Below, in pieces: positions 47,149-58,275 of a DNA stretch of 64,000 nt (the first letter of the stretch is position 1; each line of letters begins with the position of its first letter). The notes under the pieces were generated by a model. It was not told the origin of the DNA. It worked only from the letters and a program-made list of their open reading frames with translations, and ran no database searches. Origin of the DNA: Sphagnum magellanicum (taxonomy: Eukaryota; Streptophyta; Sphagnopsida; Sphagnales; Sphagnaceae); contig CM038916.1 in assembly GCA_021904315.1 (NCBI GenBank), positions 13,295,065-13,359,064 of the forward strand. Direction: 5' to 3'. Made by a program: the position numbers and the translations under genes.

Positions 47149-47359
47149 TGTTGAGATGTCAAGCTCAACTAGAGCTGACATTCATGATGTGCCTCAGTGA
47201 CCGTTCTACATTGACTGGCGCGCTTAGTGACCGTTCTACGTTCACATCGACTGACGCGCGCGCGATGGATCTTCACCACTGTTTTTTTGGAGGACTTGTT
47301 GTCGTTTGTGGGCGCGGGTGTTTGCAAGAGCTCAAGCTCTCTCCCCCCCTATCTTTTCA
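47149..47359 (+). repeat. 5' LTR of the Copia element
   Basis: Begins TG and ends CA. It contains two near-identical copies of agtgaccgttctac (47187 and 47226 region), possible promoter elements of the retrotransposon. Confidence 0.95.
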
Positions 47360-47375
47360 TGGTATCAGAGCCTGG
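47360..47375 (+). promoter_or_regulatory. primer binding site (initiator Met-tRNA)
   Basis: tggtatcagagcctgg lies immediately after the left LTR. TGGTATCAGAGC is the standard plant LTR-retrotransposon site pairing with the 3' end of initiator methionine tRNA to prime minus-strand DNA. Confidence 0.93.
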
Positions 47376-47658
47376 TATAGGCTAAAGGCTGAGCAGCAAG
47401 CACAAGAAGCAAAGGAGGCGGTACGACAACAAGAGGTCATCATCTCTTCCCCCTTCGTGTTCGCCACTACACCCATGTCGGAACTCTTTGAGAGACACCG
47501 GCAAACGACATCGGATCGAGGAGCTGTCTTCGCCAAGACAAAGCTATAGGGATTGTATATAGTTTTTTGGATGGAATTTTGGGGCTCAAAAACTGCGTTT
47601 CTGCATCATCTCGACCTCTGTTTTGAGTCAACAAGCGTTCGTGTGCTATTCGGACAAG

Positions 47659-50600
47659 ATGTCAGACGACATCAATCAAATTGTTGGTGAGAAGCTTAAC
47701 AAGAACAACTTCCATGCTTGGAAGTTCAGGATGACCAATTTCCTTATGGGAAAAGGATTTTGGGACTATGTGGAAGGTGAGAATGAAGACCTTCCAAAGT
47801 TGCCCGAGGAAAATGCCACTGCAGTAGAGATAAAGGCATTCAAGGATTGGAACCAGGGTGCACGCAAGGTCATGTATTGGTTGTCTGTCAATGTTATAGA
47901 CACAATGATTGGGCACATACAGGATGCTCACACTCCAGCAGAAGCATGGCAAAACTTGGTGCAAATGTTCCAGACAAATACAAAGGCAAGGAAGCTACAA
48001 CTAAAGCAAGAGCTGCACACTATGGAGAAGAAGAACATGTCTATCAATGAGTATTCATTGAAGATCAAGGGTATTGTTGAATCCCTTGCATCTATTAATG
48101 TATCTGTGGATGATGATGATTTGGTCAGCGTTTGTCTAAATGGACTTGAAAGGAATACAAACCTTTCAAGACATCCATAATTATCAAGGAGAATGTTCCC
48201 AACTTTCAAGATCTTGTTTCAATGCTGATTGTAGAAGAGAAAATTTTAAATGAAGATTGTTCTACACAAAACAAGAACAATGTAGAGCAGCAGGCCTTCT
48301 ACTCAAATACAAGTAGAAGTAGAGGAAGAGGTCGTGGTCAAGGCCAAGGTGGTGGCTGTTTTGGAAATCAAAATTTTGGACAGCAACAGTCAAATGACTC
48401 ACAGCAACAACAGTCATACAGAGGTGGTGGAAGAGGCCAGTCTCAAGGCAGGGGGGGCCAAAGAGGACGTGGCAATTGGAATAGACAACAATCTAGACAG
48501 ATTCTAGAGACTGTCATTATTGTGGCAAACCAGGCCATTGGGCCAGAGAATGTAGAAAGAAGGAAAGTGACATGAGGAATGGAAGACTGCAGTAGAATAA
48601 TTATGCATCCTCAAGCAAGCAGGCTGAAGATAAGTATGAGCATCTATTTGTTGTGCAGCACATCCTAAATACAGTGGCTGCAAATGTATCCACAGATGTT
48701 GATAATGTATGGTATGTGGATTCGGGAGCTTCTAACCACATGACCTATCATGGTGAGTGGTTTAGGGATGTCAAAGATCTGGAAAAACCATGTTATGTAG
48801 GGACGGGAGATGACACAACCCATCCCATTGCTCATATTGGGAATGTGCCATTAGCTATGCAAGATGGCAAGATAAAGTACTTGTCTGATGTACTTCATGT
48901 GCCCAATATCACAAAGAATTTGGTTTCTGTTGGGCAAATGATTGAGTAGGGTTTGCAAGTTCGGTTCAACCCTGATGGCTGCTATGTCGAAGACTTCAAG
49001 GACAAATGTCGTTTAGTTACTAAGGGCAAAAGAGTGGGCAGAATGTTTACCTTGGATGTAAGCATGCCTGAGGTGGAAGCTACTATGTTTGCACAAGGTG
49101 CAGGAGTTGTGGCTGATATGGACATATGGCATAAGCGTATTGGTCATGTAAATGAGCAGCAATTGAAGTCTATGCAAAGTTCAGAAATTGTCACAGGTTT
49201 GCCAAAGTTTAAGGTGGATGGAATGCATAAGATATGTGAAGCATGTCAATTTGGGAAAAAAACAAAAAATGTGTTTCCGCATGACAAGAATGTAAGTAAG
49301 AGAGCACTTGATGTAGTGCATTCAGATGTATGGGGGCCAACCAAGACGGCGTCAATGGGAGGATGTCGCTACTATGTATCATTCATTGATGACCACACAA
49401 GGAGAGTGTGGGTGTACTTCATGAAGGAAAAAAGTGAAGTGTTTACTCACTTTCAGAATTTCAGAATGTTGGCTGAAAAGCAAACATGGTTGCAGGTTAA
49501 GTGCTTAAGGTCAGATGGAGGGGGAGAATATTTCTCCAATGAGTTTATTACATATCTGAAAATGCATGGAATTCAGAGGCAATTTACATGCAGGTATACT
49601 TCGCAGCAAAATGGAGTTGCTGAGAAAAAGAACAGGCACATTGCAGAGGTTGCTCGTGCATTAATGGCAAACAAGAGCATGCCACATCATTATTGGGCTT
49701 AAGCAATTGCAACTGCAGTTTACATCATGAACATGACCCCCACATCAGCAGTGCATGGTATGACTCTAGAGGAGAAGTACAGTGGCAGAAAACCAGATTT
49801 GTCACACTTGAAAGTGTTTTGGGTGCATTGCATATGTACATGTACCAGATGAGCTACGGACTAAGCTGGATCCGAAGGCTGAAAAATGTGTTTTCATTGG
49901 GTACTCACTTGAGCAGAAAGGGTACAGATGTTATAACCCTGTCACACGTAAAATGAAGGTGAGCAGGGATGTTGTGTTTGATGAAATGAGCAGTTGGTAT
50001 GTTGATGTGAAAGACACTATTGGGGCTGATGCAGATGAGCATGTGGTTGCAAAGAATGCAGGTCAGCAATCACAAACATTGAGTGGACCACGAAAGTCCC
50101 CTTTTAGTGGGTCTACTAATAGACCATGGAATGGTAGGCTACGTCATAATAGCAGTCCTACAAATATAGGTGATGCATCATATAAAGGAAAAGAGAAGGT
50201 TGGTGAGGCCTTTGGTATGCTTGACATTTCTGCAGGATATTCACATGTAGATGGAGAATCTAGTGGCTCTAAGCAGAGCCTTGATGAGGAGTTTGGGATT
50301 CCAGCTATCAGGACACTTGGTGTGAAAAGAGCTAATGTAGCAAATAGGACACCACGGACAGATCCAGGTCCATGCAGGTCTACCAGGGAAAGACGACCAG
50401 TCCAGAGATTGATATATGATGGTTATGTAGCTCGCCATTATGCATATATGGCAAAGGTTGTGCAGGATGTTGAACCCATTTGTTTTGAGGATGCCATTGG
50501 GCATGCACTTTGGGATAAAGCCATGGATGAGGAGATGGCTGCATTGGATGCAAACAGGACATGGGAGTTGGTGCCTTTGCCTGAAGGGAAAAAGGCTATT

Positions 50601-51963
50601 GGATGTAAGTGGGTGTACAAAGTGAAGCACAACTCGGATGGAAGCATAAGCAGGTATAAGGCTAGATTAGTAGCCAAAGGATATGCCCAGACACATGGCA
50701 TTGATTATGAGGAGACATTTGCTCTTGTTGCAAAGATGGCAACAGTGAGAGCTGTGATTGCAATGGCTGCATCAAGAGGTTGGCTGTTACATCAAATGGA
50801 TGTAAAGAATGCCTTCTTGCATGGCGAGTTGCAAAAAGAAGTGTATTTGGACTAGCCACCTGGATATGAGGATATGAATCACCCAAATTATGTGTGCAGG
50901 CTGCGTAAAGCCCTATATGGACTGAAACAGGCACCAAGAGCATGGCATGACAAAATTGCAGAGTATCTTGTCACCATTGGCTTTCGTATGTCAGATGCAG
51001 ATCATTCACTCTATGTGCGTAAAAGTGATGAGGGCATTGTGGTCATCACTATCTGTGTGGATGATTTGATTGTTGGGGGTGACAATGAGAAGGAAGTTAA
51101 GCATGTAAAACGTCTCCTTAAGCAGAAGTTTGACATGAAGGATCTGGGTGAGCTCAAATTCTTCCTAGGCATTGAGGTCATCAGGACGCCTGAGGGTATA
51201 TGGTTGTTACAGCGACAATATGCATTGGACATGCTGTCAAATATGGTATGGTTGGTTGTAAGCCCATTTCTGTACCACTGAATCAGAATGGCAAGCTGAG
51301 TGCAGATGCAAGTGAGGTTTTAGAAAATGCCACTATGTACAGGAGATAGTGGGCAGTCTTATCTACATGACGATCACCAGGCCGGACTTAAACTACACAG
51401 TTGGGTTGGAGAGCCAGTTTATGCAGGTTCCTCAGAAGCCACATTTGGATGGTGTGAGGCACACACTACGCTATGTGAGTGCCACAACAGATTATGGCCT
51501 CTTTTATGAAGCTAGCACGGAGTTGCATGTGCATGGATACATAGATGCTGATTAGGCTGGTAGCATCTCAGACAGGAGATCTACTAGCGGTTTTATGTTC
51601 TCTTTTGGGAGTGCTGCTATTACTTGGAGTAGCAAGAAGCAGCCGACAGTTGCCTTGTCGAGCACAGAGGCAGAGTATAGGGGTGTTGCGATGGCAGCAT
51701 GTGAAGTAGCTTGGCTCCGCAAGCTACTTGGAGATTTGGGGCTACATGTGGACAGACAGGTTGTCATATATTGTGATAACCTTAGCAGTATTCAGCTGGC
51801 TAGGAACCCAGTGTTTCATGCACGGATGAAACACATTGAGGTTCATTATCACTTCATCAGGGAGAAGGTCTTGGTAGGTGAGATTGATCTTACTTATGTC
51901 AGCACAGAGGATCAGGTTGCTGACATCTTCACCAAGGTCTTGGGAGCTGAGAAGCATCGCTGA
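47659..51963 (+). pseudogene. Copia gag-pol polyprotein, broken
   Basis: Gag begins at ATG 47659 (MSDDINQIVGEKL). After a frameshift near 48170 comes a Gly/Arg/Gln-rich stretch and, in another frame, a zinc knuckle (CHYCGKPGHWAREC, from about 48512). Protease: WYVDSGASNHMT near 48712. Integrase: the H/C finger (H..RIGH to CEAC, 49130-49250), and a core with HSDVWGP, SFIDDHTRRVWVYF and SDGGGEYFS. Reverse transcriptase: [35 protein letters not shown] and the catalytic CVDDLIVGG. RNase H: SSTEAEYRGVA, VADIFTKVLG. In-frame stops: TAG 48947, TAA 49700, TAG 50853, TAG 51553; frameshifts near 48170, 48510, 49800 and 51250-51340. LTR length and the VDSGASNHM and FTKVLG words suit a Tork/Tnt1-like lineage, but I hold that loosely. 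Confidence 0.92.
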
Positions 51964-52003
51964 TTCCGCAGCATGCTTGGAGTGATGGAATTGGAGTTGA
52001 ACT

Positions 52004-52013
52004 TGAGGGGGAA
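52004..52013 (+). promoter_or_regulatory. polypurine tract of the Copia element
   Basis: gagggggaa lies directly before the right LTR, the expected plus-strand primer. Confidence 0.88.
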
Positions 52014-52224
52014 TGTTGAGATGTCAAGCTCAACTAAAGCTGACATTCATGATGTGCCTCAGTGACCGTTCTACATCGACTGGCGCGCTTAGTGACCGTT
52101 CTACGTTCACATCGATTGACGCGCACGTGACGGATCTTCACCACTGTTTTTTTGGAGGACTTGTTGTCGTCTGTGGGCGTGGGTGTTTGCAAGAACTCAA
52201 GCTCTCCCCCCCCTTATCTTTTCA
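52014..52224 (+). repeat. 3' LTR of the Copia element
   Basis: Same length as the left LTR with 11 substitutions and no net length change. All 11 differences are transitions. Confidence 0.95.
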
Positions 52225-52790
52225 GTTGTTCATTCCCACCTTGTATTGTTGGTTCCCACGTTGTTGTTGTTTCTATTATTCTTGCCTTGCGTTGTTGTTT
52301 TCCTGCTCCTACCTTGTATTGTTCACTCCTACTTTGTGTTGTTCACTCCCACCTTGCGTTGTTGTTGCCACCTTGCATTGTTCACTACCACCTTACATTG
52401 TTGTTCCTACCTTGCGTTACTACTATTTACTCCCACCTTGCATTATTGTTGCTCGCCTTGGTTGCTATGACTCATCTTGGGTTGTTATTGCTTGTTGTTG
52501 CTCACCCTATGTTGTTAATGCTCGCCTTCGCCCTATGTTGCTACTATTCGCCTTGGGTTACTATTGTTCACCTTGTGTTGCCTATTGCTCACCTTCGTCA
52601 TGTGTTGTTGTTTGCCTTAAGTTACTACTGCTCGCCTTGGGTTGATGTTGTTTATTGTTTCTTGCCCTATGTTGTTGTTGTTTTGTTGTTTGTTCAGGTA
52701 CTCACCTCACCCTCCTTTGTGTTGTTGTTGTTCGCTTCCACCTTGCATTATGTCTACTCGCCTTGTGTTGCTATTATTTGTTGGGGTGTT
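52225..52790. repeat. CCACCTTG-TTGTTG minisatellite, right part
   Basis: Continues the array at 46850 with units such as cccaccttgcgttgttg and ctcgccttgggttgc. Open frames here translate the repeat. Confidence 0.8.
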
Positions 52791-53245
52791 GTATTCCCCC
52801 ACCCTCTTGCCATGTGCAAGTTGGAGCTTGGAACGCTTAGAGCCCAAGTTTAGGACAAGAAAAAAGTTACCTTTTTGAAAAATAAAATAAAATTCAATAG
52901 TTTTGTTGTTATTTTTATTTTATTTTTAAATTAATGTTTTTTACTTTCATTAGCCTTTTTTTTTCAGCTTCTAATTTTTCTTTTTCTTTTATGGTTGCAA
53001 GGTTTTTTGAACTCATCTACATTCTAACATTGCACTTCATTTTTGTTACCCTTTGTAAATGTTCTTGTAAATTGTAAATGACTTTGAAGTTGTTTGTTGG
53101 TAACTTAGAGGTTTGCATAGGTTTGTAAATTGTAAATGCCTTTATAAAGTTGTTTATTGGTAGCTTAAACATTTGCATAGGTTTGCATGTTATTGTTTGG
53201 TTTTTTTCACTATTCATTTGGTAGAATTTCATCTTGCAACTAATA
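52791..53245. other. non-coding interior of the second hAT element
   Basis: AT-rich, with a repeated phrase taaatgactttgaagttgtt / taaatgcctttataaagttg near 53066 and 53125. Possibly the leader or an intron of the transposase. Confidence 0.4.
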
Positions 53246-55651
53246 ATGGAAAAATCATCCCAAAATGAAGACATAATGAATAATGATGATGAAATATATT
53301 TAAATGATGTTGTAATGGAGCAAGAGATAATGGAAGAATAAGGAATGCAGCCAAGTTTGCAAACAAAAGGAAACATTAATGTAGATGAAGGGAAAGAAAA
53401 AATAAAATAAAATTTGAAAAATTTGCATTTTCGAAGAAAAAGTGGAAACAAGATAGTAGAAATGCACTATGTTGGTCATTTTATTGTGTAAATTACAATA
53501 AGCCAAGTAGATGTAAAATGTTTTCAATTAATGAGATGCATTTTTCATTATACCATCCCGGTTTTAATAACTAATGTCAAAATACAAGCAAGGAAATGTT
53601 TAATATTATATAATTTGCAAATGAAATAACTACATTAAAAAAACATGTTTACACAGACCATTGTGTGATTGCAAAAATATTTGAAGAAGAAGTAAACAAT
53701 CTATCAAAAAACTCTTTGAGAAAAAACCTACAAAAAAACGACCTTATGTAAATGGAACTATTATTTCTAATTTTTTTGTTGCCAAAGATTCTTATAAAAA
53801 AAATGATGTGTAAAAGAAATATTTTTGGGAAGATTTAGGTCTTTTAATTATAAAAAATCATTTGCCAATGCATCTTGTTGAAAGCCAAATTTAGTCTACA
53901 TTTGTGTCCAATGGTTGTTTTACATTCTAGGAAATAGTTTACAAGAGAAATTTTGTTGGAGTTGGTGGAAAAAACTAAATAATTGTACATCTTACCTACT
54001 TTGGCAGATCGCTATTCTATAACAAGTTTTGATTTGTGGATGTCAAAAGGGGCTTATGGATTTTTTCCCTTGTTATTAATTTTTTGGGGGTTGATTGATA
54101 GCCAAAACATATTGCAATTAAGTTTTTTGAAACATCTGATACCTTTGTGCATGCATTAGCCAAGGACTTAACTAACTTGTTAAACAAGTATGACTTGATG
54201 AAAAAAATCATTCCTTATGTTAAAGATAAAAGATTTAATTTAAATATTATGATTCCAACCCTAAAGTCGATTGTAAGTTGTGATATTTTAGGTTTGACAG
54301 AAAGTTTTCAAGGTAGTTGCTTTGGCCATGCATTCTTTAAGGCTTGTTAATATGCTTCAACCAATGAAAAAGTTTGCAAGGGTTTGAAATATGTATCTAT
54401 TAAAACTACTCAATCTAACCTACAAAAATGCATAACTTGGCCGAAAAAGTCAAGAAAAGGTAAACAAGAATGGAACAAAGCTTGTGCAGGTTCAAATCTT
54501 CTTCAAAGAAAATTGAACACTCCAATTAAAACAAGGTTATTATCAAAACTTTGACATTTCCTTGTTTATTATTATTTTTGTTAAGATTTGGTTAAATGTA
54601 ATTTTTATTTTTTTCCTTTGCAAGTTTGTCAATAAAATCATTCTTTTTCAAGAGGCTCTACAGTTTAAGGATGTTATAATGCTTTGTTATAGTAAGCAAA
54701 GTTCAGTGAAGATGACAACCAAAGTTCCACCCCCTTTTGACATACCATATTTGTCAAATTATTGTTGATTGTTTCTCCTATGTTGTAATTGTTTGTAATC
54801 TAAACCAATTTAGGGGACATTGGTTGTTAAGTGATGCCCTTCATTCGACCATTTCCATGAGCTTGAAATTGAAAGAAAAACCAAAAAATGCACCATCTTT
54901 TCAAACCCTAATGAAAGAGGATTCTAGTGTGGTGCTTGAATTAATATGTTTGGCTTCTAACGTTAGAAAAGAGGTTTGTGGAGTTTTAAACAACTTTCTT
55001 TCCTTCTTGAAGAAATTTAATGAATGAAAAGCACATAATATGTTAGTTCTAATGTTGGACCCAAAATTTTAAAACCTTCATTTAATGTTTTCTTTCATTG
55101 GTTGTGGTCAAGGAATAACAATTGTTGAACAATATGACGCAATGTCATTATATCGTATGCTCATGAAATGTTATTATCGCTTGCATCCATCAATAGAATC
55201 TAATAATGATTTTGCTAACTAGAAAGTGGATGATGACAACAATTTGAATATTTTTCAAATGATAACAAGGAATACTGAACCAACAAAAGATCTTGTTAAG
55301 AGTGAACTCTTGGTTTTCCAACATTATCAAGTGGATGTGAAGGAGATTAAATGTCCCCTTCGATGGTGGGAGAAACATGAAGCCATGTTTTCCACATATG
55401 GGTTTTTTGTTCATTAGATTTTAGGGATTGTTGGTCCTCAAAAAAAGAGTGAAAGAATCTTTTCCTTGGCTAGAATCCTTATTAATTTGAAAAGATGTCA
55501 TTTATAATCAGTCATTTACAATCAGAAAACTTAGAGAGAAAACTTAGAGAAATTAATTTTTGTGAACAAAAATTGGCCCAATGATCATAAAGTTGGTTGT
55601 AAATCCCCTTCTAACCTTTTAGAACTTATTGGGATAGGTGTAGATCTATAA
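53246..55651 (+). pseudogene. decayed hAT transposase
   Basis: Many stops and frameshifts, but the protein can be followed in pieces. DLWMSKGAYG lies near 54034; PKHIAIKFFETSDTFVHALA near 54107; YVKDKRFNLNIM and SCDILGLTESF, FGHAFFKAC (54216-54350); then RGHWLLSDALHST near 54812. The C-terminal dimerisation region is CPLRWWEKHEAMFSTYGFF, then ILGIVGPQKKSERIFSLARI (55350-55480). The WLLSDALSST, WW.KHE.MFP and SER(I/V)FS patterns belong to a hAT transposase lineage seen in other plants. The gene is clearly dead, with far more damage than the copy at 13483-16038. Confidence 0.8.
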
Positions 55652-55797
55652 GAGGAGTTAGAAATCTGATACCCGGGACGGTTCTTGTAAGTGGCGTATT
55701 TTTTTTGAAATCAAGAACCGACCTAGTTCTCACATAGAGACATAAAGAACCAGTGGTTCTCGAAAAAAAGTGAAAACCGCCCAACACTAGTACTAAC

Positions 55798-56538
55798 TTG
55801 GTGTTAAATGTGTGTGTGCTAGCTAACATTAAATCTAATCTTAAACCCTAGATGGTAGGCTATTTAGTTGATGCTATGGAAGCCAATAGAAAGGACCAAA
55901 TAACACCAATGTTACATTACATGGAGATGATAGTTGGGTGTTGAAAAATGGTAGCCCCACAACAATGGGGTTGCAAGATTGACACATTGTTGTTAAATGA
56001 TAATGCTCTAGTTTTGGGTCAAATTATGTGCTACACATTCACTTCAGATAGTAGTTATTTGCTAGCCTGACCCAATTTTGCAAATCCATATCTATCAACC
56101 CAATCTTGGCTTACAACTACGTACACATTGCTACAAATCCATGTGTAATAGTTGCAATTGTGGAGTAGTTGCAATGGATCCATGATTTCAATGTTACATT
56201 GTAGTTACAATGTGGCAATCAATACACAAGAGTCATTAGGTTTTTTTTTGCAATGGGTGGTTTTAAAAAATCAAACCTTTCAACCGCCGCCCCTAGACTC
56301 ACTCATGATTCACTTGATACTTTTGTATAAAGTGCAGATTCTGAAAATGCAGCTTGATGCTGGATGGAGCAAGCATGCTATGTCATGCAGTAGTCCTTCT
56401 TCTTCTTCCTCCATCAACATTCTTTTTTTGAAGAGAATCAATGAAGACTAGGACCCTGTTTCTACCATGTGCTTAAACTGGATTGATTGTCATCATCAGC
56501 TTGTTAAATGAAGCTCCGTGTTTGGATGATGATGATGA
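55798..56538. other. spacer after the second hAT element
   Basis: No gene or named repeat seen. A frame at 56152-56451 has no recognisable domain. Confidence 0.4.
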
Positions 56539-57462
56539 ATGTGGTGGTGGTGGTGGTGGGAAGCTCCTGATCCTGTTTCAGTCCTTGAATCTCAATTCCT
56601 TCATGAATCCCGCATCACCCCCAAATCTGTAATCCTTCCAAGGTTCATATCTGGTTTTCTTTTCCCCTGCCCAAGAAACACTTTGGGAAGAACTTCAGTC
56701 CTCATGATGGGGGGTTGTGACTTCACCGCATTCTCGAAGAAAGTTCAAGGCACAAACTCCAAGGAAGTTCTGTCTTTGCTTGAACTGAAGAAGTTGAGAA
56801 ATTCTCAGAGTAATTTTCAAAATGGGCAAACTTTCTGTGTATCTTTTTTGGTTGTGGAAAGTGTGTCATGCTCTTCATCATCCAGAATTTCAAAATATGG
56901 TTTTTATCTGTTAGGAATGTGCAGAATCTGAGCAAGAGCTTGATGAAGAACTGGAAGACAACATGACTTACAGAGCGGTTTCCAGGATCCAACCACTGGA
57001 GAAAAGGCAACAACAAACATGACACTGTGCAATCAACAAAGACATTGTACTTATTTCACCAGAACTTACAATTCTCAAGACTGAGAATATCAAGCAAACT
57101 GTTTTGACAATCTCTAGAAGGTAGGTATTGTAACATTGACATAATTTCTTCAAGCATTCAAGAATTTGAGGAGCCAACAAGGACTGTGTGGTGCCTGGAA
57201 AGTGCAGAAGAAGAAGTGAATTACATAGGCAAGATTTTGCAAGCTTCTCAGTTGTGGGATTTCAAAGATGCAACCAGCAAGTTCACAGAATTGGCTCACT
57301 CCTCTAATTGAACCTGAATTGTATCCTGCATTGTTTACAGACAGACTGCAATTTGGGAGCATTCAAGACCTGAATGAAGAAGAGAATATAATGGAATCAA
57401 CTTGTTGGTGTAACATAGATGATTGTCAATGGAAAGGCTCCCCTCTTAGTGATGCAACATGA
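56539..57462 (+). CDS. possible exons of an unrecognised gene
   Basis: Three stretches look mildly exon-like. 56539-56931 is open for 130 codons (SQFLHESRITPKSVILPR, then NTLGRTSVLMMGG). A segment after the acceptor-like ttatctgttag at 56908-56918 reads ECAESEQELDEELEDNMTYR. 57268-57462 is open with WLTPLIEPELYPALFTDRLQ. I cannot join them with matching phases or assign a family. They could be leader exons of the axonemal gene at 58276, a separate gene, or chance. Confidence 0.25.
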
Positions 57463-58275
57463 ACAACTAGAAGCTGCTCTTTGACAGCCTGATGAACAAG
57501 GACATTTTCTTTCTATATGGCAATGAATACTATATCTGTGAATCATGAATGAATCTCTGAATGTCCATCAGACCAAAGATCCAGATCAAGAGGGTGCCGC
57601 ACAGTTGTAGGAATGTTGTTTGTTTTGTAATCTTCTATTGAAGATGGGTTTTTTGATAAAGAATCAGACATCAAAGCTTTTGGGTGCAGATACAGAGATC
57701 TGTACATGACTCAGCGAGAAAGAGAGAGAGAGATTTCTTGTATGGGAATCAGAGTCATAGAAGATTGAAGATCCATATGATGATGACTCTCTGAATTTTT
57801 CTTCAGAATTGCTAAACAATAGATCTGTGCATTTTGTAATGTTTATGATTCTGAATTTATCAAAATTGGAATCACCAGAATTTCACTCCCTGAGAATGAG
57901 AAAAACAGTTTTGCAACTGTCAGGAGAAATTGCAAGAAGAAAGAACTGTTGAGAATCAATTAGCAAGAGATCCTGTTACCACAATTTGTCTAATTCAGTC
58001 TCAACAATTGTTCTGTTTTGTAACAATCTAGAGATTCAGAGTTTCAATGCTCTTCATTTCCCCAATTTTCAACCCCTCCCTTGATACATGCAGAGGTTCC
58101 TCCTCTTCCTCAAATGGGTCTTGCACAATGCTGAATCATACCCATGTCTCACAATGGACTGTTCTGTTATTGTTGTTCCATAGACAAGTAACTATATCCA
58201 GAATCTCTCAAATGGGCATGAAGAAATGAAAGTAAATCTAGAACCTTTGAAAGTGGGCAAGGACGAAGACCCAAG
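57463..58275. other. spacer or leader of the axonemal gene
   Basis: Contains a gagagagagag run (57719-57733). No coding exon placed. The presumed promoter or 5' leader of the downstream gene would lie here. Confidence 0.4.

Larger units (their letters stand above)
47149..52224 (+). mobile_element. complete Ty1/copia retrotransposon, 5076 bp
   Basis: Two 211-bp LTRs (47149-47359 and 52014-52224), both TGTTGAGATG...TATCTTTTCA, are flanked by the target duplication gttgt (47144-47148, 52225-52229). A primer site follows the left LTR and a purine tract precedes the right one. The internal order gag, protease, integrase, reverse transcriptase, RNase H is the Copia order. The LTRs differ at 11 sites (about 5%), so the insertion is not recent. 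The coding region is broken, so it is not autonomous. Confidence 0.96.
46495..55789 (+). mobile_element. second hAT transposon, old, carrying a nested Copia
   Basis: The left end CAATGTTGGGCGG and the reverse complement of the right end, TAGTGTTGGGCGG, form terminal repeats, and further in both ends share cggttctcac-type words. The 8-bp flanks are gtactaat (46487-46494) and gtactaac (55790-55797), 7 of 8 identical. Between them lie a minisatellite, a complete Copia element (47149-52224) and a decayed hAT transposase. Without Copia and its 5-bp duplication the hAT element is about 4.2 kb, the same size class as the one at 13340-17430, but with different ends and a different transposase lineage. 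Confidence 0.85.

Noticed and set aside
46811..47549. Cys/Leu-rich frames up to 241 codons
   Set aside because: They translate the CCACCTTG-TTGTTG minisatellite and run into the Copia LTR.
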